Shown here: one piece after another, positions 33,257 through 42,589 of the stretch
Position numbering within the stretch: the stretch's first letter is position 1
Layout of the letters: each line of letters begins with the position of its first letter
Source: Rhodospirillales bacterium
Lineage (GTDB): Bacteria > Pseudomonadota > Alphaproteobacteria > Acetobacterales > Acetobacteraceae
Reading direction: 5' to 3'
NCBI GenBank assembly: GCA_025352665.1
Contig: JANXSM010000129.1
Coordinates: forward strand, 62,001-126,000
DNA: 64,000 bases
Position numbers and translations under genes: made by a program
The notes under the pieces: generated by a model
Told to the model about the DNA's origin: nothing
The model's database searches: none
What the model saw: the letters and a program-made list of their open reading frames with translations, nothing else

Positions 33257-33889
33257 TCATGGGCGAGGCAGCTTCGTGTCCATGTCGCCGCGGACCTCAG
33301 GCGATACGTCCGGCGACACCGGTTCCGGGCTGCGGCCAATCTCCTGCGGCTCCACCAGAAGGTCGCCGCGGCGGGGCAACTCGCGTAGGTCGTTGAGGCC
33401 GAACTGGGCCAAAAAGCTCGGCGTCGTTGCCCATAGGGTTGGGCGGCCCGGCGCTTCCAGGCGGCCGCGCGGGGCGATCAGATCGGCTTCCAGCAGCTGG
33501 TCCATGGTGCCTTGCGACAGGGCCGCGCCGCGGATCTCCTCGATCTGCGTGCGGGTCACTGGCTGGTGGTACGCAACGATGGCCAGCGTCTCCATGGCCG
33601 CCCGCGGCAGCCGGCGGGGCACAACGATGACGCGCTTGAGACGCGGTGCCAGATCCGGCGCGGTGCGGAACTGCCAGCCCCCGGCGATTTCAGCGAGCAC
33701 CACGCCGCGGCCGACGGTGCGCGCGGCAAGCGCTGCCAGGACCAGCGTCACGTCGCAGCCCTCGGGCAACAGCTTCTTCAGCTGCTGCGGCGTGACCGGG
33801 GTGGGGTTGGCGAAGATCAGCGCCTCCGCCAGGCGGATGTCGTCCTCGGCCGGGGCGGCATCGGGCAGCGGCAGAGGCGCGTCACTCAT
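33257..33889 (-). CDS. scpB: Segregation and condensation protein ScpB
   Basis: A 210-residue protein with two winged-helix domains: LAEALIFANPTPVTPQQLKKL, VVLAEIAGGWQFRTAPDLA, then METLAIVAYHQPVTRTQIEE and TLWATTPSFLAQFGLNDL. ScpB bridges ScpA and SMC in the condensin complex. The start is ATGATG at 33892/33889, overlapping the scpA stop by about 8 bases. The C-terminal 40 residues are low-complexity. Confidence 0.94.
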   Translation of the reverse strand: MSDAPLPLPDAAPAEDDIRLAEALIFANPTPVTPQQLKKLLPEGCDVTLVLAALAARTVGRGVVLAEIAGGWQFRTAPDLAPRLKRVIVVPRRLPRAAMETLAIVAYHQPVTRTQIEEIRGAALSQGTMDQLLEADLIAPRGRLEAPGRPTLWATTPSFLAQFGLNDLRELPRRGDLLVEPQEIGRSPEPVSPDVSPEVRGDMDTKLPRP

Positions 33890-34670
33890 CATCCGGTTCC
33901 ATGGCTTGGAATCCCTGCGTAGACCGCAGCAGGATCGGACCGAAGGCGTCGTCCTGACGCAAGGCCAGCGTGCCACTGCGGGCCATTTCGAGTCCTGCGA
34001 TCAAGGTGCTGGCCAGGGCGCCACGACGCTGCAACGGTGTCGCAGGAGCATCTGGCAGGAAACGCTGCAGTTCCGACCAGTCGGGCAGGCGGCCGATCAG
34101 CGTGCCCAGCCGCGCCAGAGCGTCCTGCACGCTCCACAGGTTGACCGGCTGCGGCCGATACGGTTTGCCCGCTCCGCCACGGCGCAATGCTGCGAGATAG
34201 GCACGCAGCAGGCCGGGCATGTCCAGCGCCAGGCGGGAGCGATCGGTCTCGATGAGATCTTCGGCGGCGCCGCGCACGAAGATATCCTGGCCCAGCTGGG
34301 GACGGGCGCCGAGCCAATGGGACAGCGCGCGGACCTGTTGCAGGTCGCGCAGCCGCCCCGCCAGAATTTCTGCGGCCTCCTGCCCCTCCTCGGCCGCCTC
34401 GCCCTTGGGCAGCAGCAGGCGGGACTTCAGCCAGGCAAGCCAGGCGGCCATCACCAGCCAGTCGGCCGCAAGCTCCAGACGCACCCGGCGGGCGCCCTCG
34501 ATGACCGCCAGGAACTGGTCGACCAACGACAGAATGGAGATGGTGGCAAGATCGAGTTTCTGTTGGCGGGCGAGATCGAGCAGCAGGTCGAGCGGACCGT
34601 CGAACCCGTCCAGATGCAGGACGAGAGAATCGCCTGCCGGTACGGGCGCGGTTTCAGCCGGCTGTGGCAT
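33882..34670 (-). CDS. scpA: Segregation and condensation protein ScpA
   Basis: A 262-residue kleisin. The N-terminal motif LHLDGFDGPLDLLLDLARQQ and KLDLATISILSLVDQFL binds the SMC neck. The middle WLVMAAWLAWLKSRLLLPKG and the C-terminal winged helix (TLIAGLEMARSGTLALRQDD, then FGPILLR) complete the family pattern. It works with ScpB, encoded next, in chromosome compaction. It overlaps the M50 protease gene by 17 bases. Confidence 0.94.
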   Translation of the reverse strand: MPQPAETAPVPAGDSLVLHLDGFDGPLDLLLDLARQQKLDLATISILSLVDQFLAVIEGARRVRLELAADWLVMAAWLAWLKSRLLLPKGEAAEEGQEAAEILAGRLRDLQQVRALSHWLGARPQLGQDIFVRGAAEDLIETDRSRLALDMPGLLRAYLAALRRGGAGKPYRPQPVNLWSVQDALARLGTLIGRLPDWSELQRFLPDAPATPLQRRGALASTLIAGLEMARSGTLALRQDDAFGPILLRSTQGFQAMEPDDE

Positions 34671-35361
34671 GGAAGGACAGCCGGGTCACCAGGTCGAAGG
34701 CGGCAGGGATGACCGTGCGCAGCGCGTCGTGCACCGGGTCGAACCGGTAGCCCATGCTGCGGGCGATTTCAGGGACCAGGAACACCGCCAGCAGCACGAT
34801 CAGGAGGCCGGCGCGCTCCAGCCGGGCGTAGGCCACGGCCAGCCGCTCCGGCAGCAGGCCCACGGCGATGCGCCCGCCGTCGAGCGGTGGGATCGGGATC
34901 AGGTTGAACAGCGCCAGGACGAGGTTGAGCAGGATGAAGTTGTACAGCAGCTCCTGCACCACGCCGGCGAAATTGTCGGGCAGCAGATCAAGCACGTGCA
35001 GCGCGAGGCCCGCGAGCCAGGCGAGCAAGAAGTTCATCGCGGGGCCGGCGGCCGCCACGATCATCATGCCGCGGCGCGGATTGGCGAAAGCGCTGGCGGC
35101 CACAGGCACGGGCTTGGCCCAGCCGAACATGAAATCCACCCGGCCGAAGGTGATCAGCTGGGTGATCAGCAGAAAACCGGGCACCAGGATAGTGCCGACA
35201 CGATCGATATGGGCAAGCGGGTTGAGCGACAGCCTTCCCAGCCGACGCGCGGTCTGGTCGCCAAGCGCCCAGGCGGCATAGCCGTGGGCGGCCTCATGCA
35301 GCGTGATCGCAAAGATCGCGGGGATGGCTGCGAGCAGGAACGACTGGATCATGTCCATCAT
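34654..35361 (-). CDS. Site-2 protease family (M50) membrane metalloprotease
   Basis: A 235-residue multi-pass membrane protein with the zinc motif HEAAH in AITLHEAAHGYAAWALGD. The third ligand lies in the conserved LFNLIPIPPLDGGRI. It belongs to the compact S2P subgroup without a PDZ domain, and its substrates are unknown. The start MMDMIQSFLL at 35361 overlaps the nagZ stop as ATGA, so nagZ, the protease, scpA and scpB are tightly coupled. Confidence 0.9.
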   Translation of the reverse strand: MMDMIQSFLLAAIPAIFAITLHEAAHGYAAWALGDQTARRLGRLSLNPLAHIDRVGTILVPGFLLITQLITFGRVDFMFGWAKPVPVAASAFANPRRGMMIVAAAGPAMNFLLAWLAGLALHVLDLLPDNFAGVVQELLYNFILLNLVLALFNLIPIPPLDGGRIAVGLLPERLAVAYARLERAGLLIVLLAVFLVPEIARSMGYRFDPVHDALRTVIPAAFDLVTRLSFHATAG

Positions 35362-36362
35362 GGCAATAGGGCAGCCCTCTCGGCGGCGAGTTCGGCCGCA
35401 TCCAGCGCGATTGACCGCGATTGTGCAAGAGCGCGCGCAGCAGCAAGCCTGTGACATGCCTGCGGCGTGGGCGGAGGGCAGGCCTCCAGCACCGATGCGG
35501 TATCCGTTCCCTCCCCCGTGCAATAAAGGGCGAGATCGCTGCCGGCGGCCAGGCACGCCAGGGCGCGGGCGGCCGGCGGGCCGGACAAGGCGTGCATGGC
35601 CAGGTCGTCGCTGCACAGCACGCCGTCAAAGCCGATACGGCCACGAATGATCTCTGTGATGATCCGAGGCGACAGGCTCGCCGGCAGATCGTCGCAGCCG
35701 CGGTACAGCACATGGGCCGTCATGCCCCAGGGCAGCGACCGATTCGCGGCAAACGGGGCCAGTTCAGCGGCCAACAGCCCCGCCACCTCGGGCATGGCGT
35801 TATGGCTGTCGACCTGGGCGCGTCCGTGGCCGGGCATGTGTTTCATCACCGGCTGAATGCCCGCAGCCAAAAGCCCGTCTGCCACCGCTGCACCAAGGGT
35901 TGCGACCACCGCGGGATAGGCCCCGAAGCTGCGATCGCCGACCACATCGCTCGCCCCCGCCACCTTCATGTCGAGCACCGGAGCACAGACCACATCGAAC
36001 CCCATGGCAGCACAATCAAGTCCGATCAGGGCACCCGTGAGCCATGCCACCCGCAGTCCCGCCGCGGGCGCGCGGGCATGCAATGCGCCGATCGCGCCCG
36101 CGGCCGGATGCGCAGGCCAGCCCGGTGGACGCAGCCGGGCCACGCGGCCTCCCTCCTGGTCGACCATGATGACCCCACCCACGGGGAGCACGGCACGCAG
36201 CGCTGCGGTGAGGGCCGCAAGCTGGCCGGGATTGGCAACATTGCGACCGAACAGGATGACCCCGACTGGAGCGTAAGTGCGCAGGCGATCGGCCTCGGCT
36301 GGATCGAGCATGAGGCCTGCGATGCCGACGATGGCAGCTGCGCGAAAGTCGGAGATCTGCAT
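35358..36362 (-). CDS. nagZ: Beta-N-acetylhexosaminidase NagZ (GH3)
   Basis: A 334-residue cytosolic glycoside hydrolase that removes GlcNAc from muropeptides during cell-wall recycling. It shows GVILFGRNVANPGQLAALTA, MVDQEGGRVARL, and the NagZ-specific loop KHMPGHGRAQVDSHNAMP with the catalytic Asp-His pair. The nucleophile region is FDGVLCSDDLAMHAL. The ATG at 36362 is chosen because it begins MQISDFRAAAIVGIAG; the longer frame has no support. Confidence 0.94.
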   Translation of the reverse strand: MQISDFRAAAIVGIAGLMLDPAEADRLRTYAPVGVILFGRNVANPGQLAALTAALRAVLPVGGVIMVDQEGGRVARLRPPGWPAHPAAGAIGALHARAPAAGLRVAWLTGALIGLDCAAMGFDVVCAPVLDMKVAGASDVVGDRSFGAYPAVVATLGAAVADGLLAAGIQPVMKHMPGHGRAQVDSHNAMPEVAGLLAAELAPFAANRSLPWGMTAHVLYRGCDDLPASLSPRIITEIIRGRIGFDGVLCSDDLAMHALSGPPAARALACLAAGSDLALYCTGEGTDTASVLEACPPPTPQACHRLAAARALAQSRSIALDAAELAAERAALLP

Positions 36363-36434
36363 GTCTGTTAAGCCAAATTTTACGCTGGCATGGCACACCA
36401 ACGCTAAAGGGACAAATAGAGGAGCATAAACGCT

Positions 36435-38111
36435 TTGAAATACCTTAGTATTCCGCAGCGGCTTGGCCTCATCCTGAGCTTCGTGGTCATTCTCGTATTG
36501 GGCCTCGTGGCGATGGACACTATGTCGTTCCACGCCGCGCTGCTGCAGGAGCGGCGCGACAAGCTGCATGATCTGGCAACAGGCTTGATCGCCTTGGCAA
36601 CGCGATACGAGGCAGCCGAGCGTGCCGGCACCATCGGCCGCGCGGAGGCACAGAACGCGGTGAAGACCGCCGTGCGGGCGATGCGATGGGGCAACGGCGA
36701 CTATTTCGTCATCTACGACTATGACGGGCTAACCCTTGTGCATGCCAACAAGGCCTACGAAAACATCAACCGGATGGAATTCCGCGATGGGTCTGGCCAA
36801 CGGCAGGTAGCTCTGCAGATCGATCTTGCCCGCAGCGGGGGCGGCTATCTTGACGTGATGCTGCCTCGCGCAGGTGAGGCGGCCCCGGTTGCCAAAATAA
36901 ACTATGCCCTCGGTTTTGAGCCTTGGCGCTGGGGCTTCATGGTCGGTGCTTACGTCGACGATATCGAAGCGGTTGGGCAAACCCGCCTGTGGCGCACGCT
37001 TGGGATCAGCGGTATGGCCCTCTTGCTCGTCACCACCTGGATTCTGGTTGTCGGCCGCAGCATCAGCCGGCCTATCTTCCTGTTGCGAAACGCGATGATG
37101 GACCTGGCGGAGGGCCACAGCGAAAGGCCGATCCCGCTCACCGACCGTCGTCACGAAATCGGCGACATGGCGCGCGCCGTCGACGTGTTCCGCAGCAACA
37201 GCTTAACGGGCGATCGGGAACGGGCCCTGCGCTCGGAACATGTCGAGGCGGCGCTGGCAGAACGCCGGCGAGAACGCGCGCAGTTGGCCGAACTGTTCCG
37301 CTCCGAGGTGGGTTCCAGCCTGGCCGAGGCGAGTGCTGCGGCCCGCTCGCTGACCTTGACCGCGCAAAACATGAGCCACACGGCGCACACGGCCGGCGGT
37401 CGCTCGGCAGCCGTCGCAACGGCCGCGGGACAGGCCGGCGAGGGCATCAAAAGTGTCGCCGAGGCTGCTGCGGCGCTCACCGGCTCCATCGAGGAGATCA
37501 GCCGGCAGGTCAATCGCTCCGCCGCGATCACAGACCAAGCGGTGCTGAACGCCCGCGCCACGACCGAGACGGTGCGCGCGTTGTCGGTGGCCGCACAGAA
37601 GATCGGCGACGTCGTCAGCATGATCAGCGGCATCGCCGGCCAGACCAATCTGCTGGCGCTCAACGCCACGATCGAGGCGGCACGCGCCGGCGATGCTGGC
37701 AAAGGCTTTGCTGTGGTTGCATCTGAAGTGAAGAGCCTCGCCAGCCAGACCGCACAGGCGACCGGGGAAATCAGCCGCCAGATCGGTGAAATCCAGACGG
37801 CCACCAGTGAAGCGGTCCTGGCGATACAAACCATCGCATCGACAATCGAGGCAGTCAGTAGCGTGGCGGCTGCAATCACTTCGGCGGTGGCACAACAGGG
37901 TGCTGCAACGTCAGACATCGCCCGCCTGGTGCAGGACAGCGCTGGTGCCACAGAACTGGTCCGCGAGAACATCGGCCTGGTCAGTGAGGCTGCCAGGGAA
38001 ACCGGAACCTGCGCCTTGCAGATTCTGAACGCCTCGGAAAAGCTGGAACGAGATTCGTGCGTGCTTTCGGAGAAGGTCGAACGTTTTGCGGAGGACGTTC
38101 GCGCAGCCTGA
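36435..38111 (+). CDS. Methyl-accepting chemotaxis protein with single Cache domain
   Basis: A 558-residue receptor starting with TTG (AGGAG 11 bases upstream). It has an N-terminal membrane helix and a periplasmic sCache_2-type domain (about residues 35-185, with [20 protein letters not shown] and [18 protein letters not shown]). A second helix ([19 protein letters not shown]), HAMP and a cytoplasmic signalling domain follow, with the hairpin tip [20 protein letters not shown] and [20 protein letters not shown]. The tip should dock CheA and CheW, which are not in this window. It is divergent from nagZ and interrupts a usually continuous minus-strand block. Confidence 0.94.
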   Translation: MKYLSIPQRLGLILSFVVILVLGLVAMDTMSFHAALLQERRDKLHDLATGLIALATRYEAAERAGTIGRAEAQNAVKTAVRAMRWGNGDYFVIYDYDGLTLVHANKAYENINRMEFRDGSGQRQVALQIDLARSGGGYLDVMLPRAGEAAPVAKINYALGFEPWRWGFMVGAYVDDIEAVGQTRLWRTLGISGMALLLVTTWILVVGRSISRPIFLLRNAMMDLAEGHSERPIPLTDRRHEIGDMARAVDVFRSNSLTGDRERALRSEHVEAALAERRRERAQLAELFRSEVGSSLAEASAAARSLTLTAQNMSHTAHTAGGRSAAVATAAGQAGEGIKSVAEAAAALTGSIEEISRQVNRSAAITDQAVLNARATTETVRALSVAAQKIGDVVSMISGIAGQTNLLALNATIEAARAGDAGKGFAVVASEVKSLASQTAQATGEISRQIGEIQTATSEAVLAIQTIASTIEAVSSVAAAITSAVAQQGAATSDIARLVQDSAGATELVRENIGLVSEAARETGTCALQILNASEKLERDSCVLSEKVERFAEDVRAA

Positions 38112-38128
38112 TGGTCTCGGTCGAGTAG

Positions 38129-38251
38129 CTAGAGCCTGATCGCTTCTAAGGCGGGATGAAGTCTGACAGGCGACATAATGCCGCTCTAGCTTTTTGTTTT
38201 ATCGCATGATTCAGACCGGTCGGCGATTCCACCTTCGGTCATCACGCTCTA
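38129..38251 (+). repeat. Dispersed repeat family D, copy D2
   Basis: About 123 bases downstream of the chemoreceptor, bounded by CTAGAGCCTGATC and ATCACGCTCTA. It shares with D3 the segments GCTCTAGC, TTTGTTTTATCGC and ACCTTCGGTCATCACGCTCT. It contains an inner inverted pair around GGCGGGATGA/ATGCCGCTC. Confidence 0.8.
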
Positions 38252-38336
38252 TCAGGCGAAGCGCTCAGGCTCGACTTTTTTTGATTTTAGCACACAATTT
38301 TACCGCGCGGTTGATCCGGCCTCAAGCGATATTGCC

Positions 38337-39194
38337 CTAGAAACTCGCCACCGAGCAGACAGCGCCCTTGGTACGAATTTGGTTACAGAAAGTCGTGGCA
38401 CTGGCAACACTCGCAAAGCCGCCGGTGCGCACGCGCCAGAACGTTTTGGCGCCCCGATCCACATGGCTGACGACCAGATGCCGGCTGCCGAGCAGGTCAG
38501 GATATTTACGTGCCAGGCGCTCCCATTCTGCTTGCGCCGCTTCTTCGGAGCCAACGGCCGCCAGCTGGACCTGAGCGCCACCGACCGGGGCCGTCGGTTT
38601 GGCAGTTATGGCCGCTGCCGCCGGTGCACCGACACGCGGCGCCGCGTTGGTTGCGACCGCGACGGGCGCCGGTGCAGCCGGCTTGGCCAACTGCACACCG
38701 CCTGACGGCACTTCCTTCGGCGCTGCTACCGCAGGAAATGCCACAGACTTGGGTTGCTCTTCGGCTGCGGTCCTGGCCACCGCCGCAGGTGCTACGGCAG
38801 TCTCGACCACGGGTGCCGGTGTCGGCAGTGTGGCTTTCAGAGCGGCTATCGCCGGCGTTTCCGGCGCGGGGGCCACAACAGCCTTGCCTTCGATATCGCT
38901 GCTTAGCCCCGACTCATCGGCGCCGATAATGTTGAGGCCGCCCTTGTTGACCGGCTTTTCCCGCAGCGGGCGGGCATCGGCCTCGATCACCGGCGTTCCC
39001 GCGCGATGCGGCGCGATCGCCGACCACACGCCGACCAGCAGCAGCAACGCGCCGCCGATGCCGCCAGCGATGATCGCCAAGCGCTTGGTGTTGGCATCCA
39101 TGCCGCCTTGCCTGCGGCCGTAGCCAGGACGGGCATACGGCTCGCCGAGGGCGGCACCTTGGCCCGGAAATGGAATATCAAGATCCTCGTGCAT
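38337..39194 (-). CDS. SPOR domain-containing protein
   Basis: A 285-residue protein with a cytoplasmic head (MHEDLDIPFPGQGAALGEPY), one membrane helix (LAIIAGGIGGALLLLVGVWS), a long Pro/Ala/Val-rich periplasmic linker and a C-terminal SPOR domain (VQLAAVGSEEAAQAEWERLA, then FWRVRTGGFASVASATTFC). SPOR domains bind denuded peptidoglycan at division sites. Its place between argS and nagZ is conserved in alphaproteobacteria. Two cysteines in the SPOR domain may pair. Confidence 0.88.
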   Translation of the reverse strand: MHEDLDIPFPGQGAALGEPYARPGYGRRQGGMDANTKRLAIIAGGIGGALLLLVGVWSAIAPHRAGTPVIEADARPLREKPVNKGGLNIIGADESGLSSDIEGKAVVAPAPETPAIAALKATLPTPAPVVETAVAPAAVARTAAEEQPKSVAFPAVAAPKEVPSGGVQLAKPAAPAPVAVATNAAPRVGAPAAAAITAKPTAPVGGAQVQLAAVGSEEAAQAEWERLARKYPDLLGSRHLVVSHVDRGAKTFWRVRTGGFASVASATTFCNQIRTKGAVCSVASF

Positions 39195-39228
39195 CCACTC
39201 ACTCCCCGCGCAAACCGGGGAGCCCGGT

Positions 39229-40995
39229 TCAGCGCATCTCTTCGACGGGTGTAACCCCCATGACCGACAGGCCGGACCGGATAACCATGGCGGTTGCAGC
39301 CACCAGGGCCACACGCGCGGAGGTTTCATCCTGATGGTCGGCCTGGAGAAACCGCAGTGCAGCATCGTCCCTTCCGCGGTTCCACAGCATATGAAAGTCG
39401 GCCGCCAAGTCATAGAGAAAAAACGCGATTCGGTGCGGCTCGCGCGCTTGTGCTGCGCCTTCCACCATGCGGGGCCAGCTGGCGAGGCGACGGATGAGGG
39501 CGGTCTCGGCAGGGTCGGTCAGGCTGTCGAGCGAAGCCTGCGCCAGCGCCTCCGGCGTCGTGTCCATGCTCTCGCCGGCCGCGCGCAGCACGCTGCGGCA
39601 GCGGGCATGCGCGTACTGCACATAAAACACCGGATTCTCACGAGTCTGGGCCACCGCCTGATCGACATCGAAGTCCATCTGCGCGTCCGATTTGCGCGTC
39701 AACATAGTGAAGCGCACCGCGTCACGGCCAACCTCGTCGAGCAGGTCGCGCAACGTGATGAACGTGCCGGCGCGCTTGGACATGCGAACCAGCTCGCCAC
39801 CCTTCAGTACCTTGACGATCTGGCACAGCAGCACGTCGAGCTGGCCGCCGAGCGCCGAGGTTGCAGCCCGGATGCGGCTGACATAGCCGCCATGGTCAGC
39901 GCCGAGCACGTCGATCAGGATTTCGAAACCACGGTCGAGCTTGTCGGCGTGGTAGGCGATATCATTGGCGAAATAGGTGTTGGTGCCGTTGGATTTGCGC
40001 AGCGGCCGATCGACGTCGTCGCCGAACTGGGTGGAGCGGAACAACGTCTGCTCGCGCGGCTCCCAATCATCGGGCAGCTTGCCTTTGGGTGGCTCGAGCG
40101 TGCCCTGGTAGATCAGGCCGAGCTGGTCGAGCCGTTCGATGACCGCGTCGGTTGCGTGTTTCTCGAACAGCGCCTGTTCAGAACTGAACACGTCGAAGCG
40201 GACGCCGAGCAGATCGAGATCCTCCCGGATGGAGGCGAGCATCATGGTGAGCGCAGTGTCGCGGACGGTGGCGAACCACAGCTCGGATCGGGCAGATGTT
40301 TTGCCCGGCGCCGCGAGGCTGTCGCCATGGACGACGGCCAGCGTCTCGCCGACCGGGATCAGATATTCGCCGCGGTATTGCAGGCCACCCGGCACCACCG
40401 CTGCGTATTCCTCCTCCGTCATGCCCGTGCCGATCGCCTGCAGGTAGCGCCAGTAGACCGCCCAGGCCAGCGCCTCGACCTGGCCGCCGGCATCGTTGAT
40501 ATAGAACTCCTTGGTGACCGCGAACCCCGCCTTGGCCATGAGATTGGCCAAGGCGTCGCCCACCACGGCACCGCGACAGTGGCCGATATGCATCGGCCCA
40601 GTCGGGTTGGCCGAGACATATTCGACACAGACCTTCACACCGCCGCCGATGTCGCTTTCGCCATAGGCCTCGCGCTGGGCGAGGATCAGCGGAATCTGCG
40701 CCCGCAGCGCGTCCGGCCGCAGGGTGAGGTTGACGAACCCTGGGCCGGCGGAGGCGGCGGTTTCGATCATCGGCTCGGTCTGCAGCAGTGCGACCAGTCC
40801 GGCCGCGATATCGGCGGGTTTGCGGCCGGCGGATTTGCTTGCGACCATCGCGGCATTGGTCGCCATGTCGCCATGGGCGGGGTCCTTGGTGCCGGTCACC
40901 TCGACGCGAGCCGCGACGTCGTCGGGCAAATCCGGCAGCACCTGACGCAGGGCAGCGAGCACGATCGTACGGATGTCGGCAAAGATGTTGGTCAC
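39229..40995 (-). CDS. argS: Arginyl-tRNA synthetase
   Basis: A 588-residue class I synthetase. It has the N-terminal additional domain, the HIGH signature in ANPTGPMHIGHCRGAVVGDA, the KMSKS-equivalent RMSKRAGTFITLRDLLDEVG, and the C-terminal DALR anticodon domain ending GLSVMGVTPVEEMR. It charges tRNA-Arg. It lies between the dgt and SPOR genes in the usual order. Confidence 0.97.
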   Translation of the reverse strand: MTNIFADIRTIVLAALRQVLPDLPDDVAARVEVTGTKDPAHGDMATNAAMVASKSAGRKPADIAAGLVALLQTEPMIETAASAGPGFVNLTLRPDALRAQIPLILAQREAYGESDIGGGVKVCVEYVSANPTGPMHIGHCRGAVVGDALANLMAKAGFAVTKEFYINDAGGQVEALAWAVYWRYLQAIGTGMTEEEYAAVVPGGLQYRGEYLIPVGETLAVVHGDSLAAPGKTSARSELWFATVRDTALTMMLASIREDLDLLGVRFDVFSSEQALFEKHATDAVIERLDQLGLIYQGTLEPPKGKLPDDWEPREQTLFRSTQFGDDVDRPLRKSNGTNTYFANDIAYHADKLDRGFEILIDVLGADHGGYVSRIRAATSALGGQLDVLLCQIVKVLKGGELVRMSKRAGTFITLRDLLDEVGRDAVRFTMLTRKSDAQMDFDVDQAVAQTRENPVFYVQYAHARCRSVLRAAGESMDTTPEALAQASLDSLTDPAETALIRRLASWPRMVEGAAQAREPHRIAFFLYDLAADFHMLWNRGRDDAALRFLQADHQDETSARVALVAATAMVIRSGLSVMGVTPVEEMR

Positions 40996-41014
40996 GAGTG
41001 GTATCCTGAAAAAT

Positions 41015-42169
41015 TCAGCCGGCGACCGAAAGATCGGTCAGGCGGAGATGTTCGTCGCGGGCGAAACGGTCGGTCATGCCGGCAATGTAGTCGGCCACAG
41101 CCACGGCGGCGCGCGGCGTGTGCGGCACGTCGCCGGCACGGCCGCGCCAGTCGTCTGACAGCAGCCCAGGCTGCGCGTGCAGCAGGGTGAACAACTCGGC
41201 GGTGACACGGCGCGCCTTGGCGGTCATGCGGTTGACCCGCCAGTGGCGATACATGCGGGCGAACAGGAATTCCTTGATCACCCGGTTCGCCTCAGCCATC
41301 GGCAGGCTGAGCGCCACCACCGGATGCCTGGCGTGGCGGATCGCATCCGCGTCGGCGGGGCGAAGTTCGGCCAGACGGCGTCGCGTTTCCGCAACGAGAT
41401 CGTTGATCAGCGTGTTGATGACGCGCCGGATCGTTTCGTGCCGCAGCCGCTGGGCCGGCATGTCCAGACTCAGCCGACGCGCCTGGGACAGGGCTTCTCC
41501 GACCACCGGTAGATGGGCGATGTCGGCCACGGTGAACAGATCGGCCCGCAGCCCGTCGTCGAGGTCGTGGCTGTGATAGGCGATATCGTCAGCGATGGCG
41601 GCGACCTGGGCTTCCGCGGACGGATAGGTGGAGAGATCGAGTTTATGGCGGCTGTCGTAGTCCGCCACATAGGGCGGCGGCTTGCGCAGCGGGCCGTTGT
41701 GCTTGGCGAGCCCCTCCAGCGTCTCCCATGTGAGGTTCAGACCGTCGAAATCCGCATAACGGCTTTCCAGCAGGGTGACGATGCGCAGCGCCTGGGCGTT
41801 GTGGTCAAAGCCGCCGAACGGCTTCATGGCCAGGCCCAGCGCGTCCTCGCCGGCATGGCCGAACGGCGTGTGGCCAAGGTCGTGGGCGAGGGCGAGGGCC
41901 TCGGTGAGATCTTCGTCCAACTCCAGTTCGCGCGCTACGGAGCGCGCGATCTGCGCCACCTCGATGCTGTGGGTTAGGCGGGTGCGGTAGAAATCGCCTT
42001 CGTGGTTGACGAAGACCTGCGTTTTGTACTGCAGTTTGCGGAAGGCGGAGCTGTGGATGATGCGGTCGCGGTCGCGCTGCCACGGGCTGCGCGTGCCGGA
42101 TGGCGGTTCGGGATGGAGCCGGCCGCGGGAGGTTTCCGGGCGGACCGCCCAGGCAGCGCGCGTGTTCAT
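41015..42169 (-). CDS. dgt: Deoxyguanosinetriphosphate triphosphohydrolase-like protein
   Basis: A 384-residue HD-domain enzyme. The metal site is visible in THSIEVAQIARSVARELELD and ALALAHDLGHTPFGHAGED. The opening SRGRLHPEPPSGTRSPWQRDRDRIIHSSAFRKL (read in two parts) is characteristic of type-2 Dgt-like proteins. It hydrolyses dNTPs to deoxynucleosides and triphosphate. The start MNTRAAWAVRP at 42169 is taken; an ATG at 42184 is five codons upstream. It is divergent from the erpA-like gene. Confidence 0.92.
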   Translation of the reverse strand: MNTRAAWAVRPETSRGRLHPEPPSGTRSPWQRDRDRIIHSSAFRKLQYKTQVFVNHEGDFYRTRLTHSIEVAQIARSVARELELDEDLTEALALAHDLGHTPFGHAGEDALGLAMKPFGGFDHNAQALRIVTLLESRYADFDGLNLTWETLEGLAKHNGPLRKPPPYVADYDSRHKLDLSTYPSAEAQVAAIADDIAYHSHDLDDGLRADLFTVADIAHLPVVGEALSQARRLSLDMPAQRLRHETIRRVINTLINDLVAETRRRLAELRPADADAIRHARHPVVALSLPMAEANRVIKEFLFARMYRHWRVNRMTAKARRVTAELFTLLHAQPGLLSDDWRGRAGDVPHTPRAAVAVADYIAGMTDRFARDEHLRLTDLSVAG

Positions 42170-42251
42170 GCACGGCGCATACACAGTTGCCCGTGCCGCA
42201 TCAATCAGCGCGGGGCTTCAATCTCGCTCCTGGAGCGCCTATGTTGCGACT

Positions 42252-42584
42252 ATGGAAACTCAACCGTTCCGACTCACCGACCGGGCTGCCGAGCGTATCG
42301 CTGAAATAGCGACCGCCAATGGCGGCGGCGCACTGCGCGTGGCCGTGCTGGCCGGAGGCTGCAGCGGCTTTCAGTATAAATTCGAGCTGGATCGGGAAAC
42401 CACGGATGAGGACGTCGTGATCACCCATGGTGACGCCATGGTGTTCATCGACCCCACCAGCCTCGACCTGCTCGCAGGCTCCGAACTCGACTACACCGAC
42501 GCGCTGATGGGCAGTCATTTCGCCGTGCGCAATCCGCAGGCGACCGCCAGCTGCGGCTGTGGCACGTCGTTTTCGATCGACTGA
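42252..42584 (+). CDS. erpA: A-type iron-sulfur carrier (ErpA/IscA family)
   Basis: A 110-residue A-type carrier with the three conserved cysteines: VLAGGCSGFQYKFELD and the C-terminal SCGCGTSF. It delivers Fe-S clusters to apoproteins; IspG, encoded in this window, is an ErpA client in other bacteria. The ATG at 42252 (METQPFRLTD) gives the family length; the frame is open further upstream without homology. ErpA versus IscA or SufA cannot be settled by sequence, but the location away from isc/suf genes favours ErpA. Confidence 0.9.
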   Translation: METQPFRLTDRAAERIAEIATANGGGALRVAVLAGGCSGFQYKFELDRETTDEDVVITHGDAMVFIDPTSLDLLAGSELDYTDALMGSHFAVRNPQATASCGCGTSFSID

Positions 42585-42589
42585 CCGAG

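Noticed and set aside
34219-35454. Long plus-strand open frame opposite scpA and the M50 protease gene
   Set aside because: Low-complexity Arg/Ser/Ala translation with no family features. The minus-strand genes are well supported.
36363-36434. TGGCAC in the nagZ-chemoreceptor gap as a sigma-54 promoter
   Set aside because: The -12 position reads CGCT rather than TTGC-like sequence at the required spacing.
39334-41190. Very long plus-strand open frame opposite argS
   Set aside because: It is antisense to a complete argS with all motifs. The protein shows no recognisable domain, and long shadow frames are common in high-GC DNA.
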